NCBI RefSeq assembly: GCF_030866825.1 | Contig: NZ_CP133020.1 | Span: forward strand, 4,650,001 to 4,714,000 | Direction: 5' to 3' | Length of the DNA: 64,000 nt | Source: Rathayibacter sp. SW19 | GTDB lineage: Bacteria > Actinomycetota > Actinomycetes > Actinomycetales > Microbacteriaceae | Shown: positions 42,793 to 51,324 of the stretch, piece by piece | How the letters are laid out: every line of letters starts with the position of its first letter | How positions within the stretch are numbered: position 1 is the first letter of the stretch | Position numbers and translations under genes: made by a program | Notes under the pieces: model-generated | Database searches by the model: none | The model's input: the letters and a program-made list of their open reading frames with translations, nothing else | Told to the model about the DNA's origin: nothing

Positions 42793-43560
42793 CTAGCTCA
42801 TCGGGCCATCGTCTGACGTGGGTGTTGGTTCCTTTGCTGCCCGGAGCGTGTTGAGCTGGCTCTCGATCACAGGTCGCAGTTCGGCCGTGCTGAGACCGAG
42901 TGCCTCGAGGTTGGATCTGGCCGGTCCCTCGGCGGCGGCCGAGAGGATGAGATGTTCCGTTCCTATGTAGTTGTGTACGTAGTGCAGAGCGATGTCGAGC
43001 GAGTGTGCGACCAGTTTTTTCGCGTCGGTGCCGAACGGCAGAGAATGGGCCTGGCCTGGGGTCGCTGTCGATTCGACGGGAACGAGCGGAGGTAGGCGGA
43101 GCGCGGCGAACACTCTCTCGTCGGTGACGCCGAGCGCGTGAACGGCTCGGGCGGCGACACCGTCCGGTTCGCTCAGCAGAGCACCGACGATGTGTCGAGG
43201 CTCCGTCTCGATGGCCTGCTCGTCGTCAGCCGCGAGCTGGCGAGAGACGACTAGAGCGTTGCGGGCGCGTGGGGCGAATCGTTCGAACAGCCGGCCGCCG
43301 GGGACGAGCTCGGCCGTTCGGGCAACGAAGCGTTGCTGGGCCGCTTGTTTCGACACCCCCATGCTTTCGCCGATCTGGCTCCAGGAGGCTCCGGCGTGGC
43401 GAGCCTGGTCCACGAAATGGCCGATCAACGCGTCTGCCTGATCCTCGACGCGGCCCGAGACCCGGATCGCGTCGGACAGTGCATCGAGGACATCGCCGTC
43501 GGGGTGAATCGCACGGACGAAGGTGATCAAAGTGTCTAGTGAAATAGGGAAATCATCCAT
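42793..43560 (-). CDS. HTH protein with Clp N-terminal-like domain
   Basis: A 255-residue protein. An N-terminal HTH is visible at about 58-80 (A-S-W-S-Q-I-G-E-S-M-G-V-S-K-Q-A-A-Q-Q-R), followed by a double Clp_N repeat: R-N-A-L-V-V-S-R-Q-L-A and E-P-R-H-I-V-G-A-L-L near 100-130, then G-T-E-H-L-I-L-S near 205. Clp_N domains bind substrates or partners of Clp ATPases. The promoter has four TTGACG half-sites, so it probably represses itself. Confidence 0.8.
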   Translation of the reverse strand: MDDFPISLDTLITFVRAIHPDGDVLDALSDAIRVSGRVEDQADALIGHFVDQARHAGASWSQIGESMGVSKQAAQQRFVARTAELVPGGRLFERFAPRARNALVVSRQLAADDEQAIETEPRHIVGALLSEPDGVAARAVHALGVTDERVFAALRLPPLVPVESTATPGQAHSLPFGTDAKKLVAHSLDIALHYVHNYIGTEHLILSAAAEGPARSNLEALGLSTAELRPVIESQLNTLRAAKEPTPTSDDGPMS

Positions 43561-43561
43561 G

Positions 43562-43608
43562 CGTCAATCGTATGTTGACGAACTCATTTCGTCAATAACA
43601 AATTGACG
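43562..43608 (-). promoter_or_regulatory. four-half-site operator of the Clp_N-HTH gene
   Basis: TTGACGAA-ctcat-TTCGTCAA at 43575-43595 is a perfect 8-bp inverted repeat. Two further half-sites, CGTCAA at 43562-43567 and TTGACG at 43603-43608, flank it in alternating orientation. The site overlaps the expected promoter immediately upstream of ATG 43560. Confidence 0.6.
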
Positions 43609-43821
43609 ATGCGCCTCTCGGTGCACGCATAAGTGGAAGGGCCACCGCTACGCTTTCCTTATGGGCGTGCCTTTCGCACTATTCCGCAGCGCGAAGGCGG
43701 CGTTAGCCACGATCGATTGGTAGAGCGGACCATGAGGACCCCGTCCCCACCGGGGCGGAAACCAAGAAATCGAGCCTCCTCCGAAGCCCGCGAGATTCAG
43801 TCCTTGGTTTGAGGAGAGACG

Positions 43822-43926
43822 ATGACAACAGGAATCAGCACCGGTGCCCTGGTCGCAGTCTTTGTCACCCTGTTCGTAGTTCTTGTCGCTCTTTACATTG
43901 TGCTGGTCGTCCGCCGAAGAAAGTGA
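43822..43926 (+). CDS. 34-residue single-span membrane protein
   Basis: ATG 43822 opens M-T-T-G-I-S-T-G-A-L followed by about 20 hydrophobic residues (V-A-V-F-V-T-L-F-V-V-L-V-A-L-Y-I-V-L-V-V) and R-R-R-K then TGA. GAGGAGA precedes the start by 5 bases. The N-terminus has no charge and the C-terminus is strongly positive, giving a clear inside-positive anchor. It is too short for standard gene callers. Function is unknown. Confidence 0.6.
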   Translation: MTTGISTGALVAVFVTLFVVLVALYIVLVVRRRK

Positions 43927-44687
43927 ACACCCGGCCGCACCCGGTTCAAGCGGGCGAGAAAGATGAACGGTCAACGCCGGTTGACGTCCCATCGCGGCAG
44001 GCATCCCGATCCATACGCGGGACGCACGTCTGCCGCGTCGCGTCAGCGTTGCGATGGGCCGGATTTTCCGCTCTGCGCAGACGCACATTTTGGCCGCGAT
44101 CCCCGCTGACCGCTGGCCGCGCAGGGAAAGACCCCGGTCAGAGGCGGGTCAGCCATCCGGCGCGGGTTCGCCGACCAGCCACCCCCTGCTTCAAGGTCAG
44201 CCCGGATGAGGACAGCCCCTCTGGTGACGTCGTCAGAACAGTTGAGCCGATGGCGGACCGGCACCTTTGCTGTGGCCGCATCCGGCAGTCTTGCGCTCTA
44301 CAAACCTGAACGGCCAGGGAACATCCTGGCCCTGAAGTCAGGTTCCTGAACGTCCGGAAGCGGAACGGTGACTGGGCAGCATTTCATGCGGTCGTGGGGC
44401 TGCCGTCCGGAGTGGATTGCTTCTTGAATTCGGCGACCCTGCAGGGAACGCTGTGCTGCCCGTGTTCTGGTTCGTTGTACGGCACCCACCTGCAGTGCCG
44501 GGGGTAGAGCAATTCGAGATCCCGGGGTGTCGCGGCTTTGCTGGTGGGTGCATACAGAGAGGGTGCATACAGAGGGAGCAGCCTCTCACTCGTGAAGCCG
44601 AACCATGGATTCCGCGAGTTCGGAAGCCTACGATGGGCGTCGAGCCCGCCGACGACAGAGCCCCGCACCCAGAGTATGGACGCCATC
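43927..44687. other. 760-base non-coding stretch with repeats
   Basis: No gene is supported. It holds a weak copy of the dispersed repeat (43944-43980), a hairpin GGCCAGG-gaacat-CCTGGCC near 44312-44331, a clearer repeat copy (44344-44386) and an adjacent duplication, GGGTGCATACAGAG repeated at 44546 and 44560. Confidence 0.5.
44344..44386 (+). repeat. dispersed repeat, copy D (diverged)
   Basis: GTCCGGAAGCGGAACGGTG then ACTGGGCAGCATTTCAT. The right inverted end is degraded (CTGGG for GCGGG), but the AGCGGAACGGT core and the downstream CATTTCA are kept. Confidence 0.45.
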
Positions 44688-45038
44688 ATGAATTCAACCC
44701 CGGCACCAATCAGCGATGAGAAGTTTCAGGCCCTACGTGCGAGCGTCAAACCCTACACGGCGGTGATCCTGAAGACCGGGCCGAACCGGCACATGGACGG
44801 GGCCGAGACGATCATTTACAGCCACGGCATGCGCAATGTTTCTCTGCACCTCGACGGCCGATTACCGGTGGTCTGCCCGGCCACGGACAACACCGAGTTT
44901 CGTGGCCTTGGCATCTTTAACGCCACCGTGGAGGAGACTGCGATCATTATGGACGGTGACCCGGCTATCCAAGCTGGCGTCCTCACCTACGAAGTGCACC
45001 CTGTGCGCAGCTTCCCCGGCAGCTCACTACCCGCGTAG
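44688..45038 (+). CDS. YCII-domain-like protein
   Basis: A 116-residue alpha+beta protein. H-G-M-R-N-V-S-L-H-L-D-G-R-L (about 45-58), R-G-L-G-I-F-N-A (about 70-77), D-G-D-P-A-I-Q-A-G and the closing Y-E-V-H-P follow the YCII/ferredoxin-like dimer pattern, usually found in small metabolic enzymes. The start could be ATG 44676 or ATG 44688; neither has a clear ribosome site. Substrate unknown. Confidence 0.65.
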   Translation: MNSTPAPISDEKFQALRASVKPYTAVILKTGPNRHMDGAETIIYSHGMRNVSLHLDGRLPVVCPATDNTEFRGLGIFNATVEETAIIMDGDPAIQAGVLTYEVHPVRSFPGSSLPA

Positions 45039-45169
45039 ATGACGTCAGCCTGCTTAGGCCAACAACCACGACGACTGAAGCCTAGGCCTGAAGCCACTCA
45101 TGCATGGGCGGATGTCGGCCCCGCCTCAGAAACTCGGTGTTGGGCCGTCGCGGCGTTTACTATCTAGGG

Positions 45170-45577
45170 ATGAGACCTCGATGGGTGCCGCCCCTCGTTT
45201 TGCTGTTTTGGGTGGTGATCGTGGACTATCTCGCGCAGATCCCCTATTACATGGTGAACTATTACATCCCAGATCACACGCCCCCCACCCTCAGCGCGAT
45301 CATTCTGTTGGGCTCAACGCTCGCATGGTTCTTCATCGGATATTTCGGAAACCACGCACATCGCCGGTACGGCTATTGGGTACTATTGAGCTTTCTGCTT
45401 GTCGAGGGCCTGTTCTACCTGCGAACGCTCCTCTTCGGGACCGCTGTTCTTCAACTTGAAAATTCGAACCTCGTGGTCAGAATCGTGTTCCTCATCGGAT
45501 ACGCAACCGGAATCGTGTCACTTCTGTACTTCGCGGCGCTCATCATCTTTCGCGCGCACTATCGGGCGGCCCGCTGA
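45170..45577 (+). CDS. four-helix membrane protein of unknown function
   Basis: A 135-residue protein with four hydrophobic helices (about 6-28, 40-60, 67-85, 100-125) and aromatic-rich loops (Y-Y-M-V-N-Y-Y-I). TACTAT lies 6 bases before ATG 45170, a leaderless arrangement. I do not recognise the family. Its codon use is lower in G+C than core genes here, in line with acquired DNA. Confidence 0.55.
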   Translation: MRPRWVPPLVLLFWVVIVDYLAQIPYYMVNYYIPDHTPPTLSAIILLGSTLAWFFIGYFGNHAHRRYGYWVLLSFLLVEGLFYLRTLLFGTAVLQLENSNLVVRIVFLIGYATGIVSLLYFAALIIFRAHYRAAR

Positions 45578-45682
45578 GGGCGCACGCATCGGCGCAATCA
45601 CGCCACCGAATTGCCGCTCCTGTCCGCACCATCCAGCCGCACGGAAACCGATCGACATGAGTCACTCGTGCCGTGGCGGTGC

Positions 45683-46915
45683 TCAGCGGACGCTGTTGAA
45701 GAAGCTGCGCATGTCGGCGGTGAGCAGTTGGGGGCGTTCCATGGCGGCGAAGTGACCGCCGTCGTCGAAGTCGCTCCAGTGCGTGATGTTGAGTCCTTGT
45801 TCGCCATAGCGTCGGATCGCGAGGTCCTCGGCGAAGACCGCAACGCCCACCGGCACACCGGACGGTGACCTGCCCCAGTCGGGTTGGGCGTGCATGTTCT
45901 CGTAATACATCCGAGCGGACGATGTTGCTGTGCGGGTGAGCCAGTAGAACATCACGTTGGTGAGGATCTGGTCAGGACTCAGCGCTTCGTCTATCGGGCC
46001 GTGCACCCAAGCAGCCATCCGGTCGAGGATCCAGGTCAGCTGGCCGACCGGCGAGTCGGTCAGCGCGTAGCCGATCATCTGGGGGCGACTGGCTTGCATG
46101 GTGAAGTACGCGTTGCCGTTTGCCATGAAGTCTCTCAGGGCCTCGAGTCGTTTCTTCTCGACGGCGGTTAAGGTGGCGAGGTCTGCCTCGGGAACCTCGC
46201 CCCAGGGGATGAAGCCGACGGTGGCCGCATTGAGGTGAACTCCAGCCAGGTAGTCGGGATCGACGTGGGCCAGTTCAGGTCCGATCAGCGCCCCTATGTC
46301 ACCGCCCTGGACACCGTAACGTTCATAGCCCAGGCGCTCCATCAACACCGCGAACGCGCGCGCGGTGCGGGCAACGTCCCACCCCTTGTCGTGGGTGGGC
46401 CCGGAAAAACCGAACCCGGGCAGTGAGGGGATCACCAGGTGGAACGCGTCGGCCGCAGCGCCGCCATGGGCCGTCGGGTTGCAGAGTGGGCCGATCACAT
46501 CAAGGAATTCGGCGACCGAACCGGGCCACCCGTGCAACAACAGCAGCGGCAGCGCGCCCTCGTGCGGAGATCGGATGTGCAGGAAATGGATTCGCTGACC
46601 GTCGATCGTGGTGAGGAACTGCGGATAGTCGTTGAAGATCTTCTCCTGGTCGCGCCAGTCGTAACCGCTTTGCCAGTAGTCGACGAGACTGCGAAGGTAG
46701 GTGAGCGGCACACCGTAATCCCAGCCGCTGTCGGGCAGTTCGTCGGGCCAACGGGTCTGCTCAAGCCTGCGCCGCAAGTCCAGGAGGTCGTCCTCTGGGA
46801 CCTCGATCGTGAACGGTTCGATCGCCGTAGCGGCTGTGACGGCGGGTGCCGTGGCTGGCCTGCCGGACGGCGTGTGCGCAGTTGTGGCTTGCGGACTGAA
46901 AATCTTGTCAGACAT
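45683..46915 (-). CDS. epoxide-hydrolase-family alpha/beta hydrolase
   Basis: A 410-residue protein. The N-terminal epoxide hydrolase domain (about 30-140) has R-R-R-L-E-Q-T-R-W-P-D, the oxyanion motif H-G-W-P-G-S, nucleophile Asp in G-G-D-I-G and a C-terminal His in D-D-G-G-H-F-A-A-M-E-R-P. It should open an epoxide to a diol. It diverges from a MarR regulator across two palindromic operators. Residues 1-30 are a poorly conserved Thr/Ala leader. Confidence 0.85.
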   Translation of the reverse strand: MSDKIFSPQATTAHTPSGRPATAPAVTAATAIEPFTIEVPEDDLLDLRRRLEQTRWPDELPDSGWDYGVPLTYLRSLVDYWQSGYDWRDQEKIFNDYPQFLTTIDGQRIHFLHIRSPHEGALPLLLLHGWPGSVAEFLDVIGPLCNPTAHGGAAADAFHLVIPSLPGFGFSGPTHDKGWDVARTARAFAVLMERLGYERYGVQGGDIGALIGPELAHVDPDYLAGVHLNAATVGFIPWGEVPEADLATLTAVEKKRLEALRDFMANGNAYFTMQASRPQMIGYALTDSPVGQLTWILDRMAAWVHGPIDEALSPDQILTNVMFYWLTRTATSSARMYYENMHAQPDWGRSPSGVPVGVAVFAEDLAIRRYGEQGLNITHWSDFDDGGHFAAMERPQLLTADMRSFFNSVR

Positions 46916-46934
46916 TGGTACCTCCTCGACATTT

Positions 46935-46985
46935 TGACATTATGGTGTCATAGCCAAGTATCATGGAGATGACACCATGGTGTCA
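46935..46985. promoter_or_regulatory. paired MarR-type operators
   Basis: TGACACCATGGTGTCA (46970-46985) is a perfect 16-base palindrome, and TGACATTATGGTGTCA (46935-46950) is the same site with two mismatches in one arm. They are 35 bases apart, centre to centre, between the hydrolase and the MarR gene. Simultaneous control of both promoters is likely. Confidence 0.75.
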
Positions 46986-47004
46986 ATATGAAATGGGGGT
47001 TCAC

Positions 47005-47451
47005 ATGGAGCGCACGGGGGCGGGCGAGGTCTTCACGTCGTTCGTGGTCGAGGTGTCCGTGCTTGGGCACTTCGTGACCGCTGCCGGTGAGGCGATCGCC
47101 CGACACGGCGGACAGACACTTGCCCGCTGGGTGGTGTTGGACGCCGTGGCCGAGCAGCCGCAGACGGTCGCGCAGGTCGGCCGGTTGCGGGGAATGGCCC
47201 GCCAGCCGGTGCAGCGGGTTGCCGATCTGCTCGTCGAGGAGGGCCTTGCCGAGTTCAGTGACAACCCGCAGCATCGGCGTGCCAAGCTGCTCGCGCTGAC
47301 CGCTCGCGGGCGGCGAGTGCTGGACAGGATTAATTCATACCAGGCGGCGTGGGCGAACGAACACGGTGGCCGCCTCGGCATCGCCCGGCTCGAAAACGCT
47401 CATGCGCTCATCACGGAAATCCGGCCGCTCGTCGAGATGCCATCGCCCTAG
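47005..47451 (+). CDS. MarR-family regulator
   Basis: A 148-residue winged-HTH protein. The HTH and wing are A-Q-V-G-R-L-R-G-M-A-R-Q-P-V-Q-R-V-A-D and N-P-Q-H-R-R-A-K-L-L-A-L-T-A-R-G (about 55-105), the last being the R-R-A-K-(x)-L-x-L-T-x-x-G wing signature. It diverges from the epoxide hydrolase and probably represses both genes through the two TGACAC palindromes. ATG 47005 is used, with GGGGG 5 bases before it. Confidence 0.85.
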   Translation: MERTGAGEVFTSFVVEVSVLGHFVTAAGEAIARHGGQTLARWVVLDAVAEQPQTVAQVGRLRGMARQPVQRVADLLVEEGLAEFSDNPQHRRAKLLALTARGRRVLDRINSYQAAWANEHGGRLGIARLENAHALITEIRPLVEMPSP

Positions 47452-47756
47452 CGTCTCCCCGCAGCGTCCACGGCCTGTGCACATCCGGCGGCCCGCGGGA
47501 CGAACACGGCGTCGAAGTCCGTTGGCGGCATCTGCGACTGCACCGTGCGAGGGGGTCGTGGCAGCAGCCACCAGGTACACACAAGCGTGGCCTCAAAACT
47601 GAACCAGCAACACCTGCACCGCAAGCCGGACCATCCTCTACCGACGCAGATTCTTCGCTAGAAAGCTCGTGGCCCGCAACCTACTGGCTTGCGTCACATA
47701 GGGAACGTTGAGCGGGACGGTGGGTGTGCGTCAAATGGCGAGACGAGTGCAGGAAA
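47452..47756. other. gap with eroded repeat copies
   Basis: Between two MarR genes there is no supported gene. GAACGTTGAGCGGGACGGTG at 47703 is a fragmentary copy of the dispersed repeat, with CACCGCAAGCCGGACCATCC near 47617 as a further degraded match. Confidence 0.4.
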
Positions 47757-48227
47757 TCATCCGACGGGTATTCCGACGTGCACTCGTTCAAGGGCGGCTC
47801 GGAGCATTCCGAGGGCGGCTCCTACTTCCTGTACCTGAGTGGGTGTGAGATCCACCAACAAGAGCTCCACGAGTAGTTCTTGAAACGATACCTCGGCTTC
47901 GGCGAGCAGCGCGGCCCCTGTGCTGGTGAGGCTGACGAGCGACGAGCGGCCGTCAGCGGGATTGGGCTGGCGCGCCACCCAGCCGCGGGTTTCGAGACGG
48001 TCGACCCCCTTGCTGATGGCACCGATACCCGCTGCGAAGTTCGCGGCGACGTCCGCGACGCGCGAACTCGGATGCCCATCCAGGTAGCGCAAGAACTCGA
48101 ACTGTGTGGCAACAATCCCATGTTTGCTCCGGAGTCTATCGTTGAGCGCGTTGTAGAGACGCGTCTCGCAGCGCACTAGGTCGTCAAAGAACGAACCCAG
48201 CTCGCGCGTCGTTGAATTAGATGCCAT
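47757..48227 (-). CDS. MarR-family regulator
   Basis: A 156-residue regulator. The central HTH S-R-V-A-D-V-A-A-N-F-A-A-G-I-G-A-I-S-K (about 55-73) and wing N-P-A-D-G-R-S-S-L-V-S-L-T-S-T-G identify MarR. Its start codon lies inside a 19-base palindromic operator (48218-48236), so it should control itself and the divergent hydrolase at 48291. Confidence 0.88.
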   Translation of the reverse strand: MASNSTTRELGSFFDDLVRCETRLYNALNDRLRSKHGIVATQFEFLRYLDGHPSSRVADVAANFAAGIGAISKGVDRLETRGWVARQPNPADGRSSLVSLTSTGAALLAEAEVSFQELLVELLLVDLTPTQVQEVGAALGMLRAALERVHVGIPVG

Positions 48228-48263
48228 GGCATGTAGTCTACCGGTAGATGCCCCGGCATGCAG
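48218..48263. promoter_or_regulatory. two MarR-type operator copies
   Basis: TAGATGCCATGGCATGTAG (48218-48236) and TAGATGCCCCGGCATGCAG (48245-48263) are two nearly identical 19-base sites, each with an ATGCC...GGCAT inverted core. The first overlaps the regulator's start codon. A CTACCGGTAG palindrome joins them. Confidence 0.75.
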
Positions 48264-48290
48264 TTCAGGAGTACGGATTAAGGAGCCCTA

Positions 48291-49193
48291 ATGAGCGAGC
48301 AACAAAGACGAGCACTCGATGCGACACTTCGCGAAGCCCCGCAGCCCTCCGGACCGGTTTCGGTCGAACACATGCGGGCAGGTTTCGCACACTTCATGAG
48401 TAGGTTCCCGATTCCGACTGGAGTCACGCGCACTCCGGTGGAACTCGGGGATCGTCCGGCAATCCTGGTGGAGCCGAAGAGGGAACGCCGATCCGGCACG
48501 ATCCTGTACTTCCATGGCGGCTCCTTCTCGCTCGGTTCCCCAGAGACGGCAATGGCGCTCACCGCTCACTTGGTCGAGCGGACCGGCGTGCGGGCGCTCT
48601 CACTCGACTACCGCCTCGCCCCTGAGTACCCGTTCCCCGCAGGCCTTGACGATTGCATGGACGCGTATCGCAGCCTCCTCGACGAGGGCATCGACCCTGC
48701 CTCCATAGTGTTCGTCGGAGACTCCGCCGGGGGCGGACTCACCGTGACGGCCTGCCTCGCCGCCAAAGAGGCTGGATTGCCAATGCCCGCTGGCCTCGTC
48801 GCGTTCTCGCCGGGACTTGACCACACACGCTCCGGCGCTTCAATGATCGCGAAGGAGGGCATCGATCCGCTGTTCACCCGCGAGGCAATGGGCCGCACGG
48901 GGGAGCTGTATCTCGACGGCCAGGATCCAGCCCAGCCCCTTCTTGCACCCGCCGCACTCGCTGACCTGACCGGCTTCCCGCCTATCCTGCTGCAGGTCGG
49001 AACCAATGAGCTGTTGCTCGACGACTCCGTACGGCTCGCAGAACGCGCTCGAAATGCGGACGTCGACGTGATCCTCGACATCGTCGCCCACGTACCTCAC
49101 GTCTTCCCAGCGTTCGTCGGAACGATAGACGAAGCCGATGAGGCAATCGAGCGCGCGTCGCTCTTCATCACGCAGCGCCTCCGAAATCGGTAA
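48291..49193 (+). CDS. HSL-family alpha/beta hydrolase (esterase)
   Basis: A 300-residue esterase. The hormone-sensitive-lipase oxyanion motif H-G-G-S-F (about 75), nucleophile Ser in G-D-S-A-G-G (143-148), an Asp in L-L-D-D-S and a His in H-V-P-H-V-F complete the triad. It is likely induced when the divergent MarR releases its operators. Substrate unknown. Confidence 0.88.
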   Translation: MSEQQRRALDATLREAPQPSGPVSVEHMRAGFAHFMSRFPIPTGVTRTPVELGDRPAILVEPKRERRSGTILYFHGGSFSLGSPETAMALTAHLVERTGVRALSLDYRLAPEYPFPAGLDDCMDAYRSLLDEGIDPASIVFVGDSAGGGLTVTACLAAKEAGLPMPAGLVAFSPGLDHTRSGASMIAKEGIDPLFTREAMGRTGELYLDGQDPAQPLLAPAALADLTGFPPILLQVGTNELLLDDSVRLAERARNADVDVILDIVAHVPHVFPAFVGTIDEADEAIERASLFITQRLRNR

Positions 49194-49270
49194 CTGCGCG
49201 CCGCGAACACGACGGACAATCAACCAGCACTTAAAAGCCGGAAAGCGCACGCGTCAACGCCTGAGGGGAA

Positions 49271-49315
49271 ATTCCACAAGCGGGACGATCAGCGGGACGG
49301 TGCGTTTCAATGATC
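49271..49315 (+). repeat. dispersed repeat, copy F
   Basis: CCACAAGCGGGACGATCAGC then GGGACGGTGCGTTTCAATG. The GCGTTTCAAT tail is shared with copy C, which fixes the right extent of the repeat. It lies between an esterase gene and the 3' end of a hypothetical gene. Confidence 0.55.
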
Positions 49316-49979
49316 AGTAGGTAACGTCGCCGGAATCCTGAGAACTCTTTTGCCAGGGCAGCCAGCTTCCGGTCCGGGCTAGAGCGGTTCGCGCGACCTT
49401 CATTCGTTCGCCGGGTAAATCGTTGGTGCGCGTTCGTCCGGAGCGCGACTGGACCCCTGGTTCATCAAGCCTGTACTCGATCCAGTTACTTGGCCAAGGG
49501 TCTAGCCGCTCTGAATAGCCGCCCGACACGACGGTGTGCACAGTCCATTCGAGTTCTTCCGCCACACTCCTGGCGTCGTCGTCGCAGGCATCGCAACCAC
49601 AGACCGGGAAGTGAAAGTCGTGGAGCAAGCCCGCGTGAAGGTACACACCCGGAAACTGTGTGAGCACAAATGTCAACGGCGCCATATTCGGCCCACCTGG
49701 CACGACCCGTATTGCACGAATGAAACGATCTGGCGGGTGGAGAAGATCAGCAGCGACATCCGGGGCTTCTTCGGTGGTGACGTCGAAGGTGTTCTGAAGC
49801 CACTCGACAAGCGCGTCGGCGACCGCGCGCAGAGGCGTGAACCGCTGCAGATTACTCACCCGGGAATATGCGTCCTCGGGTGGCGATGCACCGTCCCACC
49901 GATGGCCGTAGTTGATCGGGGCGCCCTGTTCATTGCGGTAGACCTCAACCGGAAACGAGGGGCGCCGGTACGAGCTCAT
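49314..49979 (-). CDS. DUF6226-like protein of unknown function
   Basis: A 221-residue soluble protein. The start is M-S-S-Y-R-R-P-S-F-P-V-E-V-Y; residues about 85-150 hold V-V-P-G-G-P-N-M-A-P-L-T-F-V-L and a Cys cluster C-G-C-D-A-C (126-131). The pattern resembles DUF6226. Function is not known. The Cys cluster could bind a metal. ATG 49979 was chosen as the first start. Confidence 0.55.
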   Translation of the reverse strand: MSSYRRPSFPVEVYRNEQGAPINYGHRWDGASPPEDAYSRVSNLQRFTPLRAVADALVEWLQNTFDVTTEEAPDVAADLLHPPDRFIRAIRVVPGGPNMAPLTFVLTQFPGVYLHAGLLHDFHFPVCGCDACDDDARSVAEELEWTVHTVVSGGYSERLDPWPSNWIEYRLDEPGVQSRSGRTRTNDLPGERMKVARTALARTGSWLPWQKSSQDSGDVTY

Positions 49980-50370
49980 GGTCCTACGCTAGCCGCCAGC
50001 ATATTCTCCGCCCAGCAATCCCTCGACCCGCAAGCCGAACCGTTACCCGTCTGCGATGCCAATCCGCAAGCGGATCCTCCTACGGGTATCGATCGGCTCC
50101 GCGGTTGGCGAGCTTGATATTCCTTACGGTTTACCTGTCAGGGCGCGAAAGCCCGGCCACTTGCGTCCGCTCCTTGCAACTATCGGCCGAGGACCGCCGC
50201 CGGCAACGCCGAAGTCCCGGTGACCGCTGACCTTCTGCTCGCCAGTTGTCACCACAACCGATCACGGTAGTAGCCGACCGCGGCCTTGTCGGCGTCTGCA
50301 CGCGACGGATGGCTGTCCAGGTGCACAATCGCATGTCATTGAGCGCGCCGCGGATGTATAGTGTCATTTC
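49980..50370. other. gap without a supported gene
   Basis: It contains a degraded copy of the dispersed repeat (CCCGCAAGCCGAACCGTTACC at 50027) and TATAGT 8 bases before the next gene's GTG. Nothing else is supported. Confidence 0.4.
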
Positions 50371-51168
50371 GTGGCGGAACAAATCGCGCTCGTGACAGGG
50401 GCAAGCCGCGGCATTGGGCGCGGAATTGCGGTCGCTCTGGGGTCGCGAGGTTGGACGGTGTGGGTCACCGGCCGGTCCAACCAGGAGCACAGCAGCAGTC
50501 ATCTGCCAGGAACGATCGAAGAGACCGCCGACGCAATAATCCGGGCCGGCGGGCACGGCATTGCGGTTGTCTGCGATCATCGCGACGATAACCAGGTCAG
50601 GTCCCTCGTTGCCCGCCTGGCCGCCGAATCCGGCAGGCTAGACCTCCTGGTGAACAACGTGTGGGCCGGCTATGAACGTCTCAATGCGGGAGCATGGGAT
50701 GAGTGGAACGCCCCGTTCTGGGCGCAACCGGTCGACCTGTTCGACTCCATGTTCACCGGAGGCGTTCGCGCTCACTACGTGGCCGCCGCTTTGTGCGCAC
50801 CGCTGCTCATGGCACCTAGCAACTCGCTCATGGTCACGATCTCTATGCAGATCAGCCCCGCCCAGCAAGCGGCCTTCGGTGTCGCCTATGGCATGGCCAA
50901 CGTCGCCTGCGATCGCTTTGCTCTCGCGGCCGCCGAACAGCTTCGTGAGCACCATGTCACCTCCGTCAGCCTGCACCCGGGTCTGGTGCGTACCGAGGGC
51001 GTCATGCAATTCGCTGATCACCTCGACCTCGCCGACTCGCAGTCTCCCGAAGGTGTCGGCCGGGCCGTTGCGGCTCTTGCAGCCGACCCGGGGAAGTTTG
51101 CACGAACCGGGCAAGCCATTGGAGTCACTCAACTCGCCGAGCAGTACGGCGTTGACGTCACGGTATGA
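50371..51168 (+). CDS. short-chain dehydrogenase-like protein, catalytic Lys replaced
   Basis: A 265-residue SDR. The NAD(P) motif is T-G-A-S-R-G-I-G (9-16), with N-N-V-W-A-G near 95. The active-site Tyr is present at 173, but the YxxxK Lys is Asn (Y-G-M-A-N). The start is GTG 50371, with TATAGT 8 bases before it. The missing Lys suggests loss of standard dehydrogenase chemistry or a different role. Confidence 0.75.
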   Translation: MAEQIALVTGASRGIGRGIAVALGSRGWTVWVTGRSNQEHSSSHLPGTIEETADAIIRAGGHGIAVVCDHRDDNQVRSLVARLAAESGRLDLLVNNVWAGYERLNAGAWDEWNAPFWAQPVDLFDSMFTGGVRAHYVAAALCAPLLMAPSNSLMVTISMQISPAQQAAFGVAYGMANVACDRFALAAAEQLREHHVTSVSLHPGLVRTEGVMQFADHLDLADSQSPEGVGRAVAALAADPGKFARTGQAIGVTQLAEQYGVDVTV

Positions 51169-51280
51169 CTGCAGCGACCGGACCTGAACGAGGCGGAGCA
51201 GGCGACCTTGGCCAGCGCCGTGTTCTTCAACCAGCTCGGCGAAATCCGGCATGGAACTGAACATGCGCGATCAGAACGCA

Positions 51281-51324
51281 GGGGCGCCCGCAAACCGGAC
51301 GATCACCGAACGGGAGGTTGCGCC
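51281..51324 (+). repeat. dispersed repeat, copies G, H and I in a cluster
   Basis: GCCCGCAAACCGGACGATC then ACCGAACGGGAGG starts here (copy G). Copies H (GTGCCCGACAGCGGAACG, 51366) and I (GTAAGCCGAACGATCAGCGG, 51445) follow within 190 bases, all in the same orientation. The cluster ends at the 3' end of the acetyltransferase gene. Confidence 0.5.

Noticed and set aside
44384..44689. Minus-strand frame of about 100 residues in the 760-base gap
   Set aside because: It runs through the GGGTGCATACAGAG duplication and has no recognisable motif or ribosome site; the plus strand is equally uninformative.
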